A stretch of DNA of 64,000 nucleotides from Hyphomicrobiales bacterium (lineage in GTDB: Bacteria > Pseudomonadota > Alphaproteobacteria > Rhizobiales > Rhizobiaceae): the NCBI GenBank assembly GCA_900469965.1, contig UBZP01000017.1, positions 62,001 to 126,000 on the forward strand. The letters run 5' to 3'. Below, piece by piece: positions 24,252-33,543 of the stretch; positions within the stretch are counted from its first letter, which is position 1, and every line of letters starts with the position of its first letter. Under the pieces are notes generated by a model. That model was not told where the DNA came from. It was given only the letters and a program-made list of their open reading frames with translations, and ran no database searches. Both the position numbers and the translations under genes were made by a program.

Positions 24252-26037
24252 TGTCTTCGTCCATCCGGGCCTGCTGTTTATCCTCGGCGCCCTGCCGATC
24301 CCCTTCCTCAAGGGGGCGATCCGCAACGCCTACCTGCTGCTGATCCCGGTGCTGGCGATCCTCGCCGTGCTCACGCTGCAGCCGGGTACCTACGGTGCGG
24401 CAAGCTTCGCCGGGCAGGACATTCTCTTCGCAAAGGTCGACAAGCTCAGCATCGTCTTCGCCACCGTCTTCACCCTCATGGCGCTGATCGGCATGGTCTA
24501 TGCGCTGCACGTAACGGCTGCCGGCCAGCATGTGGCGGCCTTCGTCTATGTCGGCAGCGCGCTCGGGGTGGTGTTCGCCGGCGATTACCTGACCCTCTAC
24601 CTGTTCTGGGAGGCAATGGCGTTCGCGTCCGCCTACCTGGTCTTCGCGCAGGGCGGGGAGCAGGCGATCCGGGCCGGATTCCGTTATCTGATGGTCCATA
24701 TCACCGGCGGCCTCGCCCTGTTCGGCGGCATCGTTCTGCACGGGCTCGCCACCGGCTCGCTGCTCTTCGGTCCGATCGAAGGCGGCCCGATCGGAGGCGG
24801 CCCGATCGAAGGCGGTATGAGCCTGGGCGCCTATCTGATCATGGCCGGATTCTTGCTCAATGCGGCGGTGCCGCCGCTCAATGCCTGGCTCACGGATGCC
24901 TATCCCGAGGCGACCGTCACGGGCGCGGTGTTCATGAGCGCGTTTACCACCAAGACGGCCGTCTACGTGCTGGCGCGGGCGTTCCCGGGCACCGAGCTTC
25001 TGGTCGTGCTCGGCACCGTGATGGCGCTTTATGGCGTCGTCTATGCGGTGCTGGAAAACGACTGTCGGCGGCTGCTCGCCTATCACATCGTCAGCCAGGT
25101 GGGCTACATGGTGGCGGGCGTCGGCATCGGCACCGAATTGGCGGTGAACGGGGCCACCAGCCATGCCTTCGCGCATATCCTCTACAAGGCGCTGCTCTTC
25201 ATGGGGGCCGGCGCGGTGATCTATGTCACCGGCCGGCGCAAGCTCACCGAGCTCGGCGGGCTCTACAAGACCATGCCGTGGACGGTGGCGCTCTACATGG
25301 TCGGCGCCCTTGCCATCTCGGCCTTCCCGTTCTTCTCCGGCTTCGTCACCAAATCGATGGTGGTGGCGGCGGCCGGACAGGATCATCGCGCGATCGTGAT
25401 GCTGGCGCTGACGATGGCCTCGTCGGGGACGTTCCTGCACACCGGGCTGAAGCTGCCCTACTACATGTTCTTCGGCACGGACCGGAAGCTGCCGGCGCGC
25501 GAGCCGCCGCGCAACATGCTGGTCGCCATGGCCATGGCGGCGGTGCTTTGCATCGCGATCGGGGTGTTCCCCGGCCCGCTCTATGCGCTTCTGCCCTATC
25601 CGGTCGCCTTCGAGCCCTACACGGGGCAGCACGTCACCGAGAGCCTCGGAATCCTGATGTTCACCGCCCTGGGGTTCGTGCTGTTCCTCAAGGCGCTCGA
25701 CCCGGAGAACACGATCAGCCTCGACACCGACTGGTTCTATCGCAAGGGCGCGCGCGCCTTCATGTGGCTCGCCGAGCGACCGCTTGCGCGCTACGAACAG
25801 GCGGTGAGCAGCGTCTCCGAGGCCGTGGTGCTGCCGTTCCTGCATGGCGCGGCGCGGCTGGGGTTGCGGTTTGATCTCGGCGGCGTCGACGCCGTCGTGA
25901 ACGGTGTCGCCCGCTCGGTCCTGCGCGGCGGCGGGGCGCTGCGGCGGCTCCAGACCGGCGTCGTGACCCACTATGCACTGGCGATGATCGCCGGCGTCGT
26001 CGCCGCCGTCGTCGTCTTTGCCGTGGCCTGGAGGTAG
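24244..26037 (+). CDS. NuoL-like antiporter subunit with C-terminal lateral helix
   Basis: 597 residues. Residues 1-470 are the antiporter-like core; the remaining 120 hold a long amphipathic stretch (TDWFYRKGARAFMWLAERPL) and a last helix after RRLQTGVVTHYALAM, the NuoL-type ending. Helix-5 glutamate (LFWEAMAFAS), helix-8 lysine (FTTKTAVYV) and helix-12 lysine (FVTKSMVV) are present. At helix 7 the usual lysine is asparagine (LLNAAVPPLNAWL). A loop carries three glycine-rich repeats GPIEG/GPIGG. It is probably the distal pump and holds the arm together through its lateral helix. Confidence 0.88.
   Translation: MTDVFVHPGLLFILGALPIPFLKGAIRNAYLLLIPVLAILAVLTLQPGTYGAASFAGQDILFAKVDKLSIVFATVFTLMALIGMVYALHVTAAGQHVAAFVYVGSALGVVFAGDYLTLYLFWEAMAFASAYLVFAQGGEQAIRAGFRYLMVHITGGLALFGGIVLHGLATGSLLFGPIEGGPIGGGPIEGGMSLGAYLIMAGFLLNAAVPPLNAWLTDAYPEATVTGAVFMSAFTTKTAVYVLARAFPGTELLVVLGTVMALYGVVYAVLENDCRRLLAYHIVSQVGYMVAGVGIGTELAVNGATSHAFAHILYKALLFMGAGAVIYVTGRRKLTELGGLYKTMPWTVALYMVGALAISAFPFFSGFVTKSMVVAAAGQDHRAIVMLALTMASSGTFLHTGLKLPYYMFFGTDRKLPAREPPRNMLVAMAMAAVLCIAIGVFPGPLYALLPYPVAFEPYTGQHVTESLGILMFTALGFVLFLKALDPENTISLDTDWFYRKGARAFMWLAERPLARYEQAVSSVSEAVVLPFLHGAARLGLRFDLGGVDAVVNGVARSVLRGGGALRRLQTGVVTHYALAMIAGVVAAVVVFAVAWR
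24772..24816 (+). repeat. Three tandem 15-bp repeats inside the NuoL-like gene
   Basis: Three near-identical units GGYCCGATCGRAGGC encode GPIEG-GPIGG-GPIEG in a loop of the NuoL-like subunit. Each unit keeps the frame, so copy number can vary without breaking the gene. Confidence 0.75.
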
Positions 26038-26042
26038 CGGCG

Positions 26043-27518
26043 ATGGGGTTGCCGCTGCTCAGCCTCATCGTCCTTGTGCCCGCCGCCGGGGCGGTGGTTC
26101 TGATGGTTCTGCGCAGCGACGGCGCGGTGCGATGGACGGCGCTCGCCGTCACCCTCCTCGACCTCGCGCTCTGCATCGCCATGCTCTCCGGTTTCGACAC
26201 CACGACCCATGCGATGCAGTTTGCCGAAAAATACCCGTGGGTGCCGGCGCTCGGGATCGCCTTTTCGCTCGGTGTCGACGGCATCAGCGCCCTCTTCGTG
26301 TTCCTGACGGCGCTTCTGGGTACGGTCTGCGTGCTCGCCTCGTGGGTCGCGATCGAAAGCAGGGTCAAGGCGTTCATGGTGAGCCTGCTCGCCATGCAGG
26401 CATTGATGCTCGGGGTGTTCTGTGCGCTCGACCTCTTCCTCTTCTACGTCTGCTGGGAGGCGATGCTGATCCCGATGTATCTGATCATCGGCATCTGGGG
26501 CGGAGAGGGCCGGATCTATGCGGCGTTCAAGTTCTTCCTCTACACGCTGGCCGGCAGCCTGCTGTTCCTGGTCGGCGTCATCGTGCTCTATCAGCATGGC
26601 GGACGGACCTTCGATATCCTCGCCCTGACGGCGCAGGACCTGCCGTTCGGGATCCAGTCGTGGCTGTTCTTCGCCTTCCTCGTCGCCTTTGCCGTCAAGG
26701 TGCCGATGGTGCCGGTCCATACCTGGCTGCCGGATGCCCATGTGCAGGCGCCGACCGCCGGCAGCATCATCCTCGCCGGCGTGCTGCTGAAGATGGGCGC
26801 CTATGGCTTCTTGAGGTTCTCGCTGCCGATGCTGCCGGAGGCGTCGGTCTACTATTCGACGCTGATGCTGGCGCTGTCGGCGCTTGCGATCGTCTATGGC
26901 GGGCTGCTGGCGCTGGCGCAGGACGACCTGAAGAAGCTGGTGGCCTATTCCAGCATCAGCCACATGGGCTTCGTGACGCTCGGCATCTTCGCGCTCAACC
27001 TCCGCGGGCTCCAGGGCGGCATCCTGCAGATGTTCAATCATGGCGTGACGACGGGCGCGCTGTTCCTCTTCGTCGGCCTGATCTACGAGCGGACGCATAC
27101 GCGCAGCATCGCCGACTATGGCGGGCTGATGAAGCTCGTGCCGGTCTACACCTCGTTTCTGGCGCTGTTCACCCTGTCGTCGATGGCGCTGCCGGGGACG
27201 AATTCCTTCGTCGGCGAGCTGCTGGTGCTGTCCGGCGGATTTGCGGCGAACCTGGCGTTCGGCGCGATGGCCGTCCTGGGCGCGTTGCTGGGCGCTGCCT
27301 ACCTGCTTGGCATGTATGGAAAGGTCGCGCTCGGTCCGGTGAGCCTGGTCACGCCATACAAGATGCGCGACGTGAACGCCCGCGAGATGGCGGCGATCCT
27401 GCCGCTGGCCGCCTTCGTGCTTTGGGTCGGACTCTATCCGAAGCCCTTTCTCGCCATCACCGACGCCTCGGTGAGGCACCTGCTCGTGCAGGTCAACGCT
27501 GAGGGGGCCGGCCGATGA
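26043..27518 (+). CDS. nuoM: NADH-quinone oxidoreductase subunit M
   Basis: 491 residues, 14 helices. Helix-5 glutamate in YVCWEAMLIPMYLIIG, helix-7 lysine in FAVKVPMVPVHTWLPDAHVQAP, helix-8 lysine in GVLLKMGAYGFLRF. These are canonical NuoM signatures. GGAGGT precedes the ATG five bases after the NuoL-like stop. It overlaps nuoN by 4 bases. Confidence 0.96.
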   Translation: MGLPLLSLIVLVPAAGAVVLMVLRSDGAVRWTALAVTLLDLALCIAMLSGFDTTTHAMQFAEKYPWVPALGIAFSLGVDGISALFVFLTALLGTVCVLASWVAIESRVKAFMVSLLAMQALMLGVFCALDLFLFYVCWEAMLIPMYLIIGIWGGEGRIYAAFKFFLYTLAGSLLFLVGVIVLYQHGGRTFDILALTAQDLPFGIQSWLFFAFLVAFAVKVPMVPVHTWLPDAHVQAPTAGSIILAGVLLKMGAYGFLRFSLPMLPEASVYYSTLMLALSALAIVYGGLLALAQDDLKKLVAYSSISHMGFVTLGIFALNLRGLQGGILQMFNHGVTTGALFLFVGLIYERTHTRSIADYGGLMKLVPVYTSFLALFTLSSMALPGTNSFVGELLVLSGGFAANLAFGAMAVLGALLGAAYLLGMYGKVALGPVSLVTPYKMRDVNAREMAAILPLAAFVLWVGLYPKPFLAITDASVRHLLVQVNAEGAGR

Positions 27519-28954
27519 ACGCGGCAACGCTCTACCAGTCGGCCGTGGCGAGCCTGCCCGAGATCGTGGTGATCACCGGCGCCTGCATCCTGCTGATCCT
27601 CGGACAGCTCGTGCGGACGCGACGGGAGGACGTCCTGCTCTGGGCCTCCGTCGCGGTCGTGGCGACCGCCGCTCTTTTGACCCTGATGCCGGCGGGCGAG
27701 GTCCGCACGGCCTATGCCGGCATGTTCGTCGCCGACAGCTTCTCCGTCTTCTTCAAGTCGATCTTCTACCTGACCACGCTCCTGACGTTCCTGCTGTCGC
27801 GCAGATACGCCGATCTCGAGGGGATCGGGAGCAGCGAGTACTATGTCCTGCTGCTCTTCACCCTCTCGGGGATGATGATCATGGCCTCGGCGACGGATCT
27901 CCTGTCGATCTATGTGGGCCTCGAGCTGACGGTGCTCTGCACCTACGTGCTGACCGGTTTCCTGCGGCACGAGCGGCGGTCGAACGAGGCGGCGCTGAAA
28001 TATGTGATCCTGGGGGCCGTCTCGACCGGGATTTTCCTCTACGGCGTCTCGCTGGTCTATGGTCTCACCGGCACGACGCAACTGGACGCGATGGCCGCGG
28101 CGGTGGCCGGCGATCCACGCGATCCGGGATTGTTGCTGGCGGTCGTCTTCATCGTCGCAGGCCTGGTGTTCAAGGTCGGCGCGGTGCCGTTCCACATGTG
28201 GGTGCCGGACGTCTACGAGGGCGCGCCGACGACGATCACCGCGTTCATGTCGGTCGGACCGAAGGCGGCCGGTTTCGCGGTGATCCTGCGGGTGTTCCTC
28301 AACCCGCTGGTCGCCGGCTCGGATGCCTGGATCGTCGTCGCCGTGATCGCCGTAGTGACGATGGCGCTCGGCAGCTTCGTGGCGCTGGTGCAGGACAACT
28401 TCAAGCGCCTGCTCGCCTATTCCAGCATCGCCCATGCGGGGTTCGCGCTGTTCGGCATCGTGGCGGGCGGCGCGGACGGGATCGCCAGCGTGATGCTCTA
28501 CCTCTTGATCTACGCCTTCATGAATCTCGGCATATTCGGCATCGTCATCATGATGCGGAACGGCGCCTTCTCCGGCGAGATCATCGAGGACTATGCCGGC
28601 TTCGCCAGGTCGCATGCCGTGCTAGCGCTCCTGATGCTGCTCTATCTGTTCTCGCTGGCCGGCATTCCGCCGACGGCCGGGTTCTTCGCCAAGTTCTACG
28701 TGCTGGTCGCGCTCGTCGAGCGGGGCTTCGTCGTCCTGGCGGTCATCGCAGTGCTCTTGAGCGCCGTCGCCGCCTATTTCTACATCCGCATCGTCATGCT
28801 GATCTATATGCGCGAGCCGACAAGGGCGTTCGAACCGGCGCTGCCGCCGATGGTCCGCGCCACGCTCGCCGTGACCGCTGCCGGCACGATCGGCATCGGC
28901 CTGTTTCCGGCGTGGTTTCTGCAGCTTGCCCAGAACGCGGTGTTTGGCGGCTAA
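27515..28954 (+). CDS. nuoN: NADH-quinone oxidoreductase subunit N
   Basis: 479 residues, 14 helices. Helix-5 glutamate in IYVGLELTVLCTYVLTG, helix-7 lysine in LVFKVGAVPFHMWVPDVYEGAP, helix-8 lysine in SVGPKAAGFAV and helix-12 lysine in FFAKFYVL. It overlaps nuoM (ATGA). A gap of 132 bases follows before nuoA, so an internal promoter or processing site is possible there. Confidence 0.97.
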   Translation: MNAATLYQSAVASLPEIVVITGACILLILGQLVRTRREDVLLWASVAVVATAALLTLMPAGEVRTAYAGMFVADSFSVFFKSIFYLTTLLTFLLSRRYADLEGIGSSEYYVLLLFTLSGMMIMASATDLLSIYVGLELTVLCTYVLTGFLRHERRSNEAALKYVILGAVSTGIFLYGVSLVYGLTGTTQLDAMAAAVAGDPRDPGLLLAVVFIVAGLVFKVGAVPFHMWVPDVYEGAPTTITAFMSVGPKAAGFAVILRVFLNPLVAGSDAWIVVAVIAVVTMALGSFVALVQDNFKRLLAYSSIAHAGFALFGIVAGGADGIASVMLYLLIYAFMNLGIFGIVIMMRNGAFSGEIIEDYAGFARSHAVLALLMLLYLFSLAGIPPTAGFFAKFYVLVALVERGFVVLAVIAVLLSAVAAYFYIRIVMLIYMREPTRAFEPALPPMVRATLAVTAAGTIGIGLFPAWFLQLAQNAVFGG

Positions 28955-29086
28955 TCGATTGGATTTGCAATGGTCCGGTCGCCGGAATAGACTTGAAGCC
29001 AGGAAAGGATGCCCAAGGCCCTTCCTCCGGGACGACGGCACGAGCAGTCCCGAAGCGCGGCCTGAGCAAAGCCAAGGTGAACGGCC

Positions 29087-29452
29087 ATGGCTGCAATGGA
29101 ATTCCTGCCGGTACTTTTCATGATCGCCGGAATCGTTCTGGTGGCGCTGGCGACGCTTTTTGTCTCCTCGCTGCTGCGCCCGTCCAATCCCTATCCTGAA
29201 AAGAATGCCCCCTACGAATGCGGCATGGATGCCGCAGGTGAGGCGGCCAGCGGCCGTTTCCGGGTGCCGTTCTTCATCCTCGCGATCCTGTTGGTGGTCT
29301 TCGATGTCGAGGCGATGTTCCTCTTTCCCTGGGCCGTCGTGCTGAAAGACATCGGGCTCGTCGGCTACGTCGAGATGTTCGTCTTCATGCTGCTGCTTCT
29401 CGTGGGCTTCGCCTACGCCTGGCTGAAGGGAGCGCTGGAATGGGAGGAGTAG
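29087..29452 (+). CDS. nuoA: NADH-quinone oxidoreductase subunit A
   Basis: 121 residues, three helices, with the conserved loop NAPYECGMD (the cysteine loop near the quinone site) and [20 protein letters not shown] lies before the ATG. It starts the second sub-block of the cluster, nuoA to nuoG, and overlaps nuoB by 13 bases. Confidence 0.97.
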   Translation: MAAMEFLPVLFMIAGIVLVALATLFVSSLLRPSNPYPEKNAPYECGMDAAGEAASGRFRVPFFILAILLVVFDVEAMFLFPWAVVLKDIGLVGYVEMFVFMLLLLVGFAYAWLKGALEWEE

Positions 29453-29943
29453 GAAACGCCATCCGAGACAGCGTTCTTTTCACCACGGCCGACAGCGTCA
29501 TCAGCTGGAGCCGGCGGTCGGCCTTGTGGCCCGAGACCTTCGGCATCGCCTGCTGCGCCATCGAGATGATCTCGGCCGGATGCGCGCGCTATGATCTCGA
29601 CCGGTTCGGCGTGGTGTTCCGCCCTTCGCCGCGCCAGTCCGACGTGATGATCATCGCCGGTACCGTGACCCGCAAATTCGCGCCCGTCGTGCGCCGGCTC
29701 TACGACCAGATGCCGGAGCCGCGCTGGGTGATCGCCATGGGCACCTGCGCCATTTCCGGCGGCGTCTACAACACCTACGCCGTGGTGCAGGGCTCGGAGA
29801 CCTTCGTGCCCGTCGACGTGCATGTGCCCGGCTGTCCGCCGCGGCCCGAGGCGCTGATGCACGGGTTCCTGCTGCTTCAGGAGAAGATCAAGCGGTCCCG
29901 CGCGCTGGCCGGGACGCCGCCCGACCGGGTCGCAGCGTCATGA
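29440..29943 (+). CDS. nuoB: NADH-quinone oxidoreductase subunit B
   Basis: 167 residues. Ligands of iron-sulfur cluster N2 are visible: adjacent cysteines in GIACCAIEM, the cysteine in [10 protein letters not shown] and the one in [10 protein letters not shown]. It donates electrons to quinone in the peripheral arm and pairs with NuoD. Overlaps nuoC by 4 bases. Confidence 0.98.
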   Translation: MGGVGNAIRDSVLFTTADSVISWSRRSALWPETFGIACCAIEMISAGCARYDLDRFGVVFRPSPRQSDVMIIAGTVTRKFAPVVRRLYDQMPEPRWVIAMGTCAISGGVYNTYAVVQGSETFVPVDVHVPGCPPRPEALMHGFLLLQEKIKRSRALAGTPPDRVAAS

Positions 29944-30503
29944 GCGCGGAGATGTCCCTCATCCGCACCCTGATCTCGGAACGCTTCGGGGAGGCCATCG
30001 AGGCGCTCGGCTTCTCGCACGGGGTCCATGCCTTCGCCTCGCCGCCCGACTTGATCGTCGAGCTTTGCCGGTTCCTGAAGGAGCATCCGGCGCTGCGGTT
30101 CAATTTTCTCTCCGACGTCTGCGGGGTCGACCACTATCCCGAAACGCCGCGCTACGAGGCGGTGTACCACCTCTATTCGCTGCCGAACAAATGGCGCATC
30201 CGGATCAAGTGCCGGCTGGGTGATCCGCCGCGGATCCCCTCGGTCACGGGCGTCTGGCGCACCGCCAACTGGCACGAACGCGAGGCCTGGGACATGTACG
30301 GCATCCGCTTCGAGGGCCATCCCGATCTGCGCCGGATCTACATGTGGGAAGGCTTCGAAGGCTTTCCCCAGCGCAAGGATTTCCCCCTGCGCGGCTACAG
30401 GGACAAGCTGAACCCCTTCGGGGCCGAGGGGCCGCCCCCGACGGAGCCCGACCTCGCCACCCGGGAGATACCGCAAGGAGGCCGTTTGACGCCGGAGCGT
30501 TGA
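29940..30503 (+). CDS. nuoC: NADH-quinone oxidoreductase subunit C
   Basis: 187 residues, separate from NuoD (not the CD fusion of enterobacteria). The conserved [20 protein letters not shown] and [12 protein letters not shown] blocks are present. Next gene nuoD follows after one base. Confidence 0.97.
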   Translation: MSAEMSLIRTLISERFGEAIEALGFSHGVHAFASPPDLIVELCRFLKEHPALRFNFLSDVCGVDHYPETPRYEAVYHLYSLPNKWRIRIKCRLGDPPRIPSVTGVWRTANWHEREAWDMYGIRFEGHPDLRRIYMWEGFEGFPQRKDFPLRGYRDKLNPFGAEGPPPTEPDLATREIPQGGRLTPER

Positions 30504-30504
30504 G

Positions 30505-31719
30505 ATGACCGAAGTCACCGAACTCGAGAGGCCGGAAGGCGAAGCGCTGAACACCAGGGAGGTGCTTCTCAACCTCGGCCCGCAGCACCCCAGCACCCAT
30601 GGGGTTCTCCGGCTCGTGCTCGAACTGGACGGCGAGTACGTCGAGCGCGTCGATCCGCATATCGGCTACCTGCACCGCGGCACGGAGAAGCTGGCGGAGA
30701 GCTTCACCTATACCCAGATCTTCCCGCTGACGGACCGGCTCGACTATCTCTGTCCGCCCTCCAACAACCTGGCGTTCGCGCTGGCGGTGGAGAAGCTCCT
30801 CGGCATCGAGGCGCCGATCCGCGCGCAGTACATCCGCGTCATGATGGCCGAGCTGGCGCGGATATCCGGCCACCTGCTGATCACCGGCGCGCTGCCGATG
30901 GACCTCGGCGCCATGACCGCGCTGCTTTATGCCATGCGCGAGCGCGAGATGATCATGGACCTCCTGGAAATGATCACCGGCGCGCGCATGCACACCTCCT
31001 TCTGCAGGGTCGGCGGCGTGCGCGAGGACCTGCCGGACGGGTTCCTGCCCAAGATCCGGGAATTCTGCGACATCTTCCCGAACCGGATCCGCGACTATGA
31101 ACGGCTGCTGGAGAACAACCGGGTGTTCCTCAAGCGCACCGAAGGCATCGGCGTCATCTCCGGCGAGGACGCCGTCGATCTCGGCCTGAGCGGCCCGAAC
31201 CTGCGTGCCTCCGGCGTCGACTGGGACATCCGCCGCGACGAGCCGTACGAGATCTACGACCGGCTCGAATTCAACGTCGTCACGCGCCCGGAAGGCGATT
31301 GCTACGCCCGCTGGCGCTGCCGGGTCGAGGAGATGCGCGAAAGCATCCGCATCATCGAGCAATGCCTCGACCAGATGCCCGAAGGCCCGTTCCAGGTCGA
31401 TATGCCGACGATCGCCTTCCCCGTGGACAAGGAGCGCGTGCACTGCTCGATGGAGGCGCTGATCCAGCATTTCGACCTGTCGGCCTACGGTTTCGCCGTG
31501 CCCAGGGGCGAAGTCTATTCGGCGATCGAGGCGCCGAAGGGGGAGCTGGGGTTCTACATCATCAGCGACGGATCGCCGAAGCCGTTCCGGATGAAGGTGC
31601 GGGCGCCGTCCTTCGTCAACCTGCAGGCGCTCTTCGGCGTATCCAACGCCCGCTACCTGGCCGACATGATCGCCGTGCTCGGCAGCCTCGATCCGGTGAT
31701 GGCGGAGGTGGACAAGTAG
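30505..31719 (+). CDS. nuoD: NADH-quinone oxidoreductase subunit D
   Basis: 404 residues, the 49-kDa subunit related to hydrogenase large subunits. NLGPQHPSTHGVLRLVLELD carries the quinone-site histidine, and HIGYLHRGTEKL and the C-terminal DPVMAEVDK ending are typical. Confidence 0.98.
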   Translation: MTEVTELERPEGEALNTREVLLNLGPQHPSTHGVLRLVLELDGEYVERVDPHIGYLHRGTEKLAESFTYTQIFPLTDRLDYLCPPSNNLAFALAVEKLLGIEAPIRAQYIRVMMAELARISGHLLITGALPMDLGAMTALLYAMREREMIMDLLEMITGARMHTSFCRVGGVREDLPDGFLPKIREFCDIFPNRIRDYERLLENNRVFLKRTEGIGVISGEDAVDLGLSGPNLRASGVDWDIRRDEPYEIYDRLEFNVVTRPEGDCYARWRCRVEEMRESIRIIEQCLDQMPEGPFQVDMPTIAFPVDKERVHCSMEALIQHFDLSAYGFAVPRGEVYSAIEAPKGELGFYIISDGSPKPFRMKVRAPSFVNLQALFGVSNARYLADMIAVLGSLDPVMAEVDK

Positions 31720-31735
31720 AGGAGGTTTGAACGCG

Positions 31736-32248
31736 ATGGGCATGCGCGAACAGATCGAGACGGCGGCGGCGCGGTATCCCGACCGGCGCTCGGCGATCAT
31801 GCCCGCGCTGCTGATCGCGCAGAAGGCGCATGGGCATCTGCCCGGCCCGGTGCTGGAGGAGGTGGCCGACATCCTCGGCGTCGAGCGGATCTGGGTCTAT
31901 GAGCTCGCGACCTTCTACACGCTGTTCCATACCGAACCGGTGGGCCGGTTCCACCTGCAGCTCTGCGACAATATCGCCTGCATGCTGTGCGGGGCCGAGC
32001 GCCTGTTGGCGCACATGGAAACGGTGCTCGGGATCGGCAAGGGCGGGACCACTCCGGACGGGCTGTTCACGCTTTCGACCGTCGAGTGCCTCGGTGCCTG
32101 CGAGATGGCGCCGGTGATGCAGGTCGGCGACGACTATCACGGCAACCTCGATGCCGCACGGCTGGATGCGCTCCTGGGAAGCCTTCGGGCCCATGCCGGA
32201 CGGTTGGCGACCGTCGACCCCGCATCCGCGCCATCACCGGGAGAATAG
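31736..32248 (+). CDS. nuoE: NADH-quinone oxidoreductase subunit E
   Basis: 170 residues, thioredoxin-like 2Fe-2S subunit. Cluster N1a ligands are LCDNIAC (C-x4-C) and VECLGAC. A TTG three codons upstream sits on the ribosome site, so the ATG at 31736, 9 bases after GAGGAGG, is preferred. Confidence 0.97.
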   Translation: MGMREQIETAAARYPDRRSAIMPALLIAQKAHGHLPGPVLEEVADILGVERIWVYELATFYTLFHTEPVGRFHLQLCDNIACMLCGAERLLAHMETVLGIGKGGTTPDGLFTLSTVECLGACEMAPVMQVGDDYHGNLDAARLDALLGSLRAHAGRLATVDPASAPSPGE

Positions 32249-32252
32249 CGCC

Positions 32253-33518
32253 ATGTTCGAGCCGGTTCTCCTCAAAAACATCGACCAGCCGGACAGTCAC
32301 CTGCTGTCGACCTACGAGGCCGGCGGCGGCTACCGGGCGCTGGCGAAGGTGTTGCGCGAATTCACACCGGACGACGTGGTCGAGCTCGTCAAGCAGTCCA
32401 ACCTGCGCGGTCGCGGTGGCGCGGGCTTCCCGACGGGCATGAAGTGGAGCTTCGTGCCCAAGCGCGCCGACAAGCCGAAATATCTGTGCTGCAACGCCGA
32501 CGAGGGAGAGCCCGGCACCTTCAAGGACCGGATCATCATGGAACGCGACCCGCACCAGCTCATCGAGGGGCTGGCGGTCAGCGCCTATGCGATCGGGGCC
32601 AAGACCGCCTATGTATATGTCCGCGGGGAATATGTGACGGCGATCCGTCGCCTCGAACAGGCGATCGCCGAGGCGCAGGCGAAGGGGTATCTCGGCACGG
32701 GCATTCTCGGCACGGACTTCGCCTTCGCCGTGCACATCCATTGCGGCGCCGGCGCCTATATCTGCGGCGAGGAGACCGCGATGCTGGAATCGCTCGAGGG
32801 CAGGCGGGCGCAACCGCGGCTCAAGCCGCCGTTTCCGGCCGTGGCCGGGCTCTATGCCAGCCCGACCGTGATCAACAATGTCGAGACGCTCGCCTGCGTG
32901 CCGCACATCGTCGTGCGGGGGGCGGACTGGTTCCGAAATATCGGCCCGGCCAAGAGCCCCGGCCCGAAGCTCTATTGCCTGAGCGGCCAGGTGCGCAAAC
33001 CCGGCCTCTACGAGCTGCCGATGGGAATACCGCTGCGCGAACTGGTCGAGGAGCACGCCGGCGGCGCCCTTCCGGGGCGCCGGATCAAGGCGGTGATCCC
33101 GGGCGGGGTCTCGGCGCCGGTGATCCCGGAGCGCGGGCTGGACGTGGGGATGGATTTCGATTCGCTCGCTGCCGTGGGCTCCATGCTCGGCTCGGCCGGC
33201 GTCGTCGTGATCGACGATACGACCTGCATGGTCAAGGTGGCCACCCGGATCGTCGAGTTCTTCCACCACGAGTCCTGCGGCAAGTGCACGCCGTGCCGGG
33301 AGGGATTGAACTGGGCCGTGAAGGTGATGCGCCGGATCGAGGCAGGGGAGGGCGAGCCGGGCGATCTGGAGCAGCTGGACGGGCTCTGCAAGGGCATTTT
33401 CGGCAACACGTTCTGTGCCCTGGGCGACGGCGCCGCCATGGGATTGCGGGCAGCGCTGGCGCATTTCCGCGACGAGTTCGCCGCCCATATCGAGGAGCAC
33501 AGGTGTCCGTTTCACTGA
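32253..33518 (+). CDS. nuoF: NADH-quinone oxidoreductase subunit F
   Basis: 421 residues. FMN/NADH-binding GRGGAGFPTGMKWSF and CNADEGEPGTFKDR, and 4Fe-4S cluster N3 ligands in HESCGKCTPCREG plus the later cysteine in GNTFCALGDG. It is the NADH dehydrogenase module with NuoE and NuoG. The presence of NuoE, F and G shows an NADH-type, not ferredoxin-type, complex. Confidence 0.98.
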   Translation: MFEPVLLKNIDQPDSHLLSTYEAGGGYRALAKVLREFTPDDVVELVKQSNLRGRGGAGFPTGMKWSFVPKRADKPKYLCCNADEGEPGTFKDRIIMERDPHQLIEGLAVSAYAIGAKTAYVYVRGEYVTAIRRLEQAIAEAQAKGYLGTGILGTDFAFAVHIHCGAGAYICGEETAMLESLEGRRAQPRLKPPFPAVAGLYASPTVINNVETLACVPHIVVRGADWFRNIGPAKSPGPKLYCLSGQVRKPGLYELPMGIPLRELVEEHAGGALPGRRIKAVIPGGVSAPVIPERGLDVGMDFDSLAAVGSMLGSAGVVVIDDTTCMVKVATRIVEFFHHESCGKCTPCREGLNWAVKVMRRIEAGEGEPGDLEQLDGLCKGIFGNTFCALGDGAAMGLRAALAHFRDEFAAHIEEHRCPFH

Positions 33519-33543
33519 AGAGCGACGGAGTTGCGAGGGAGGC

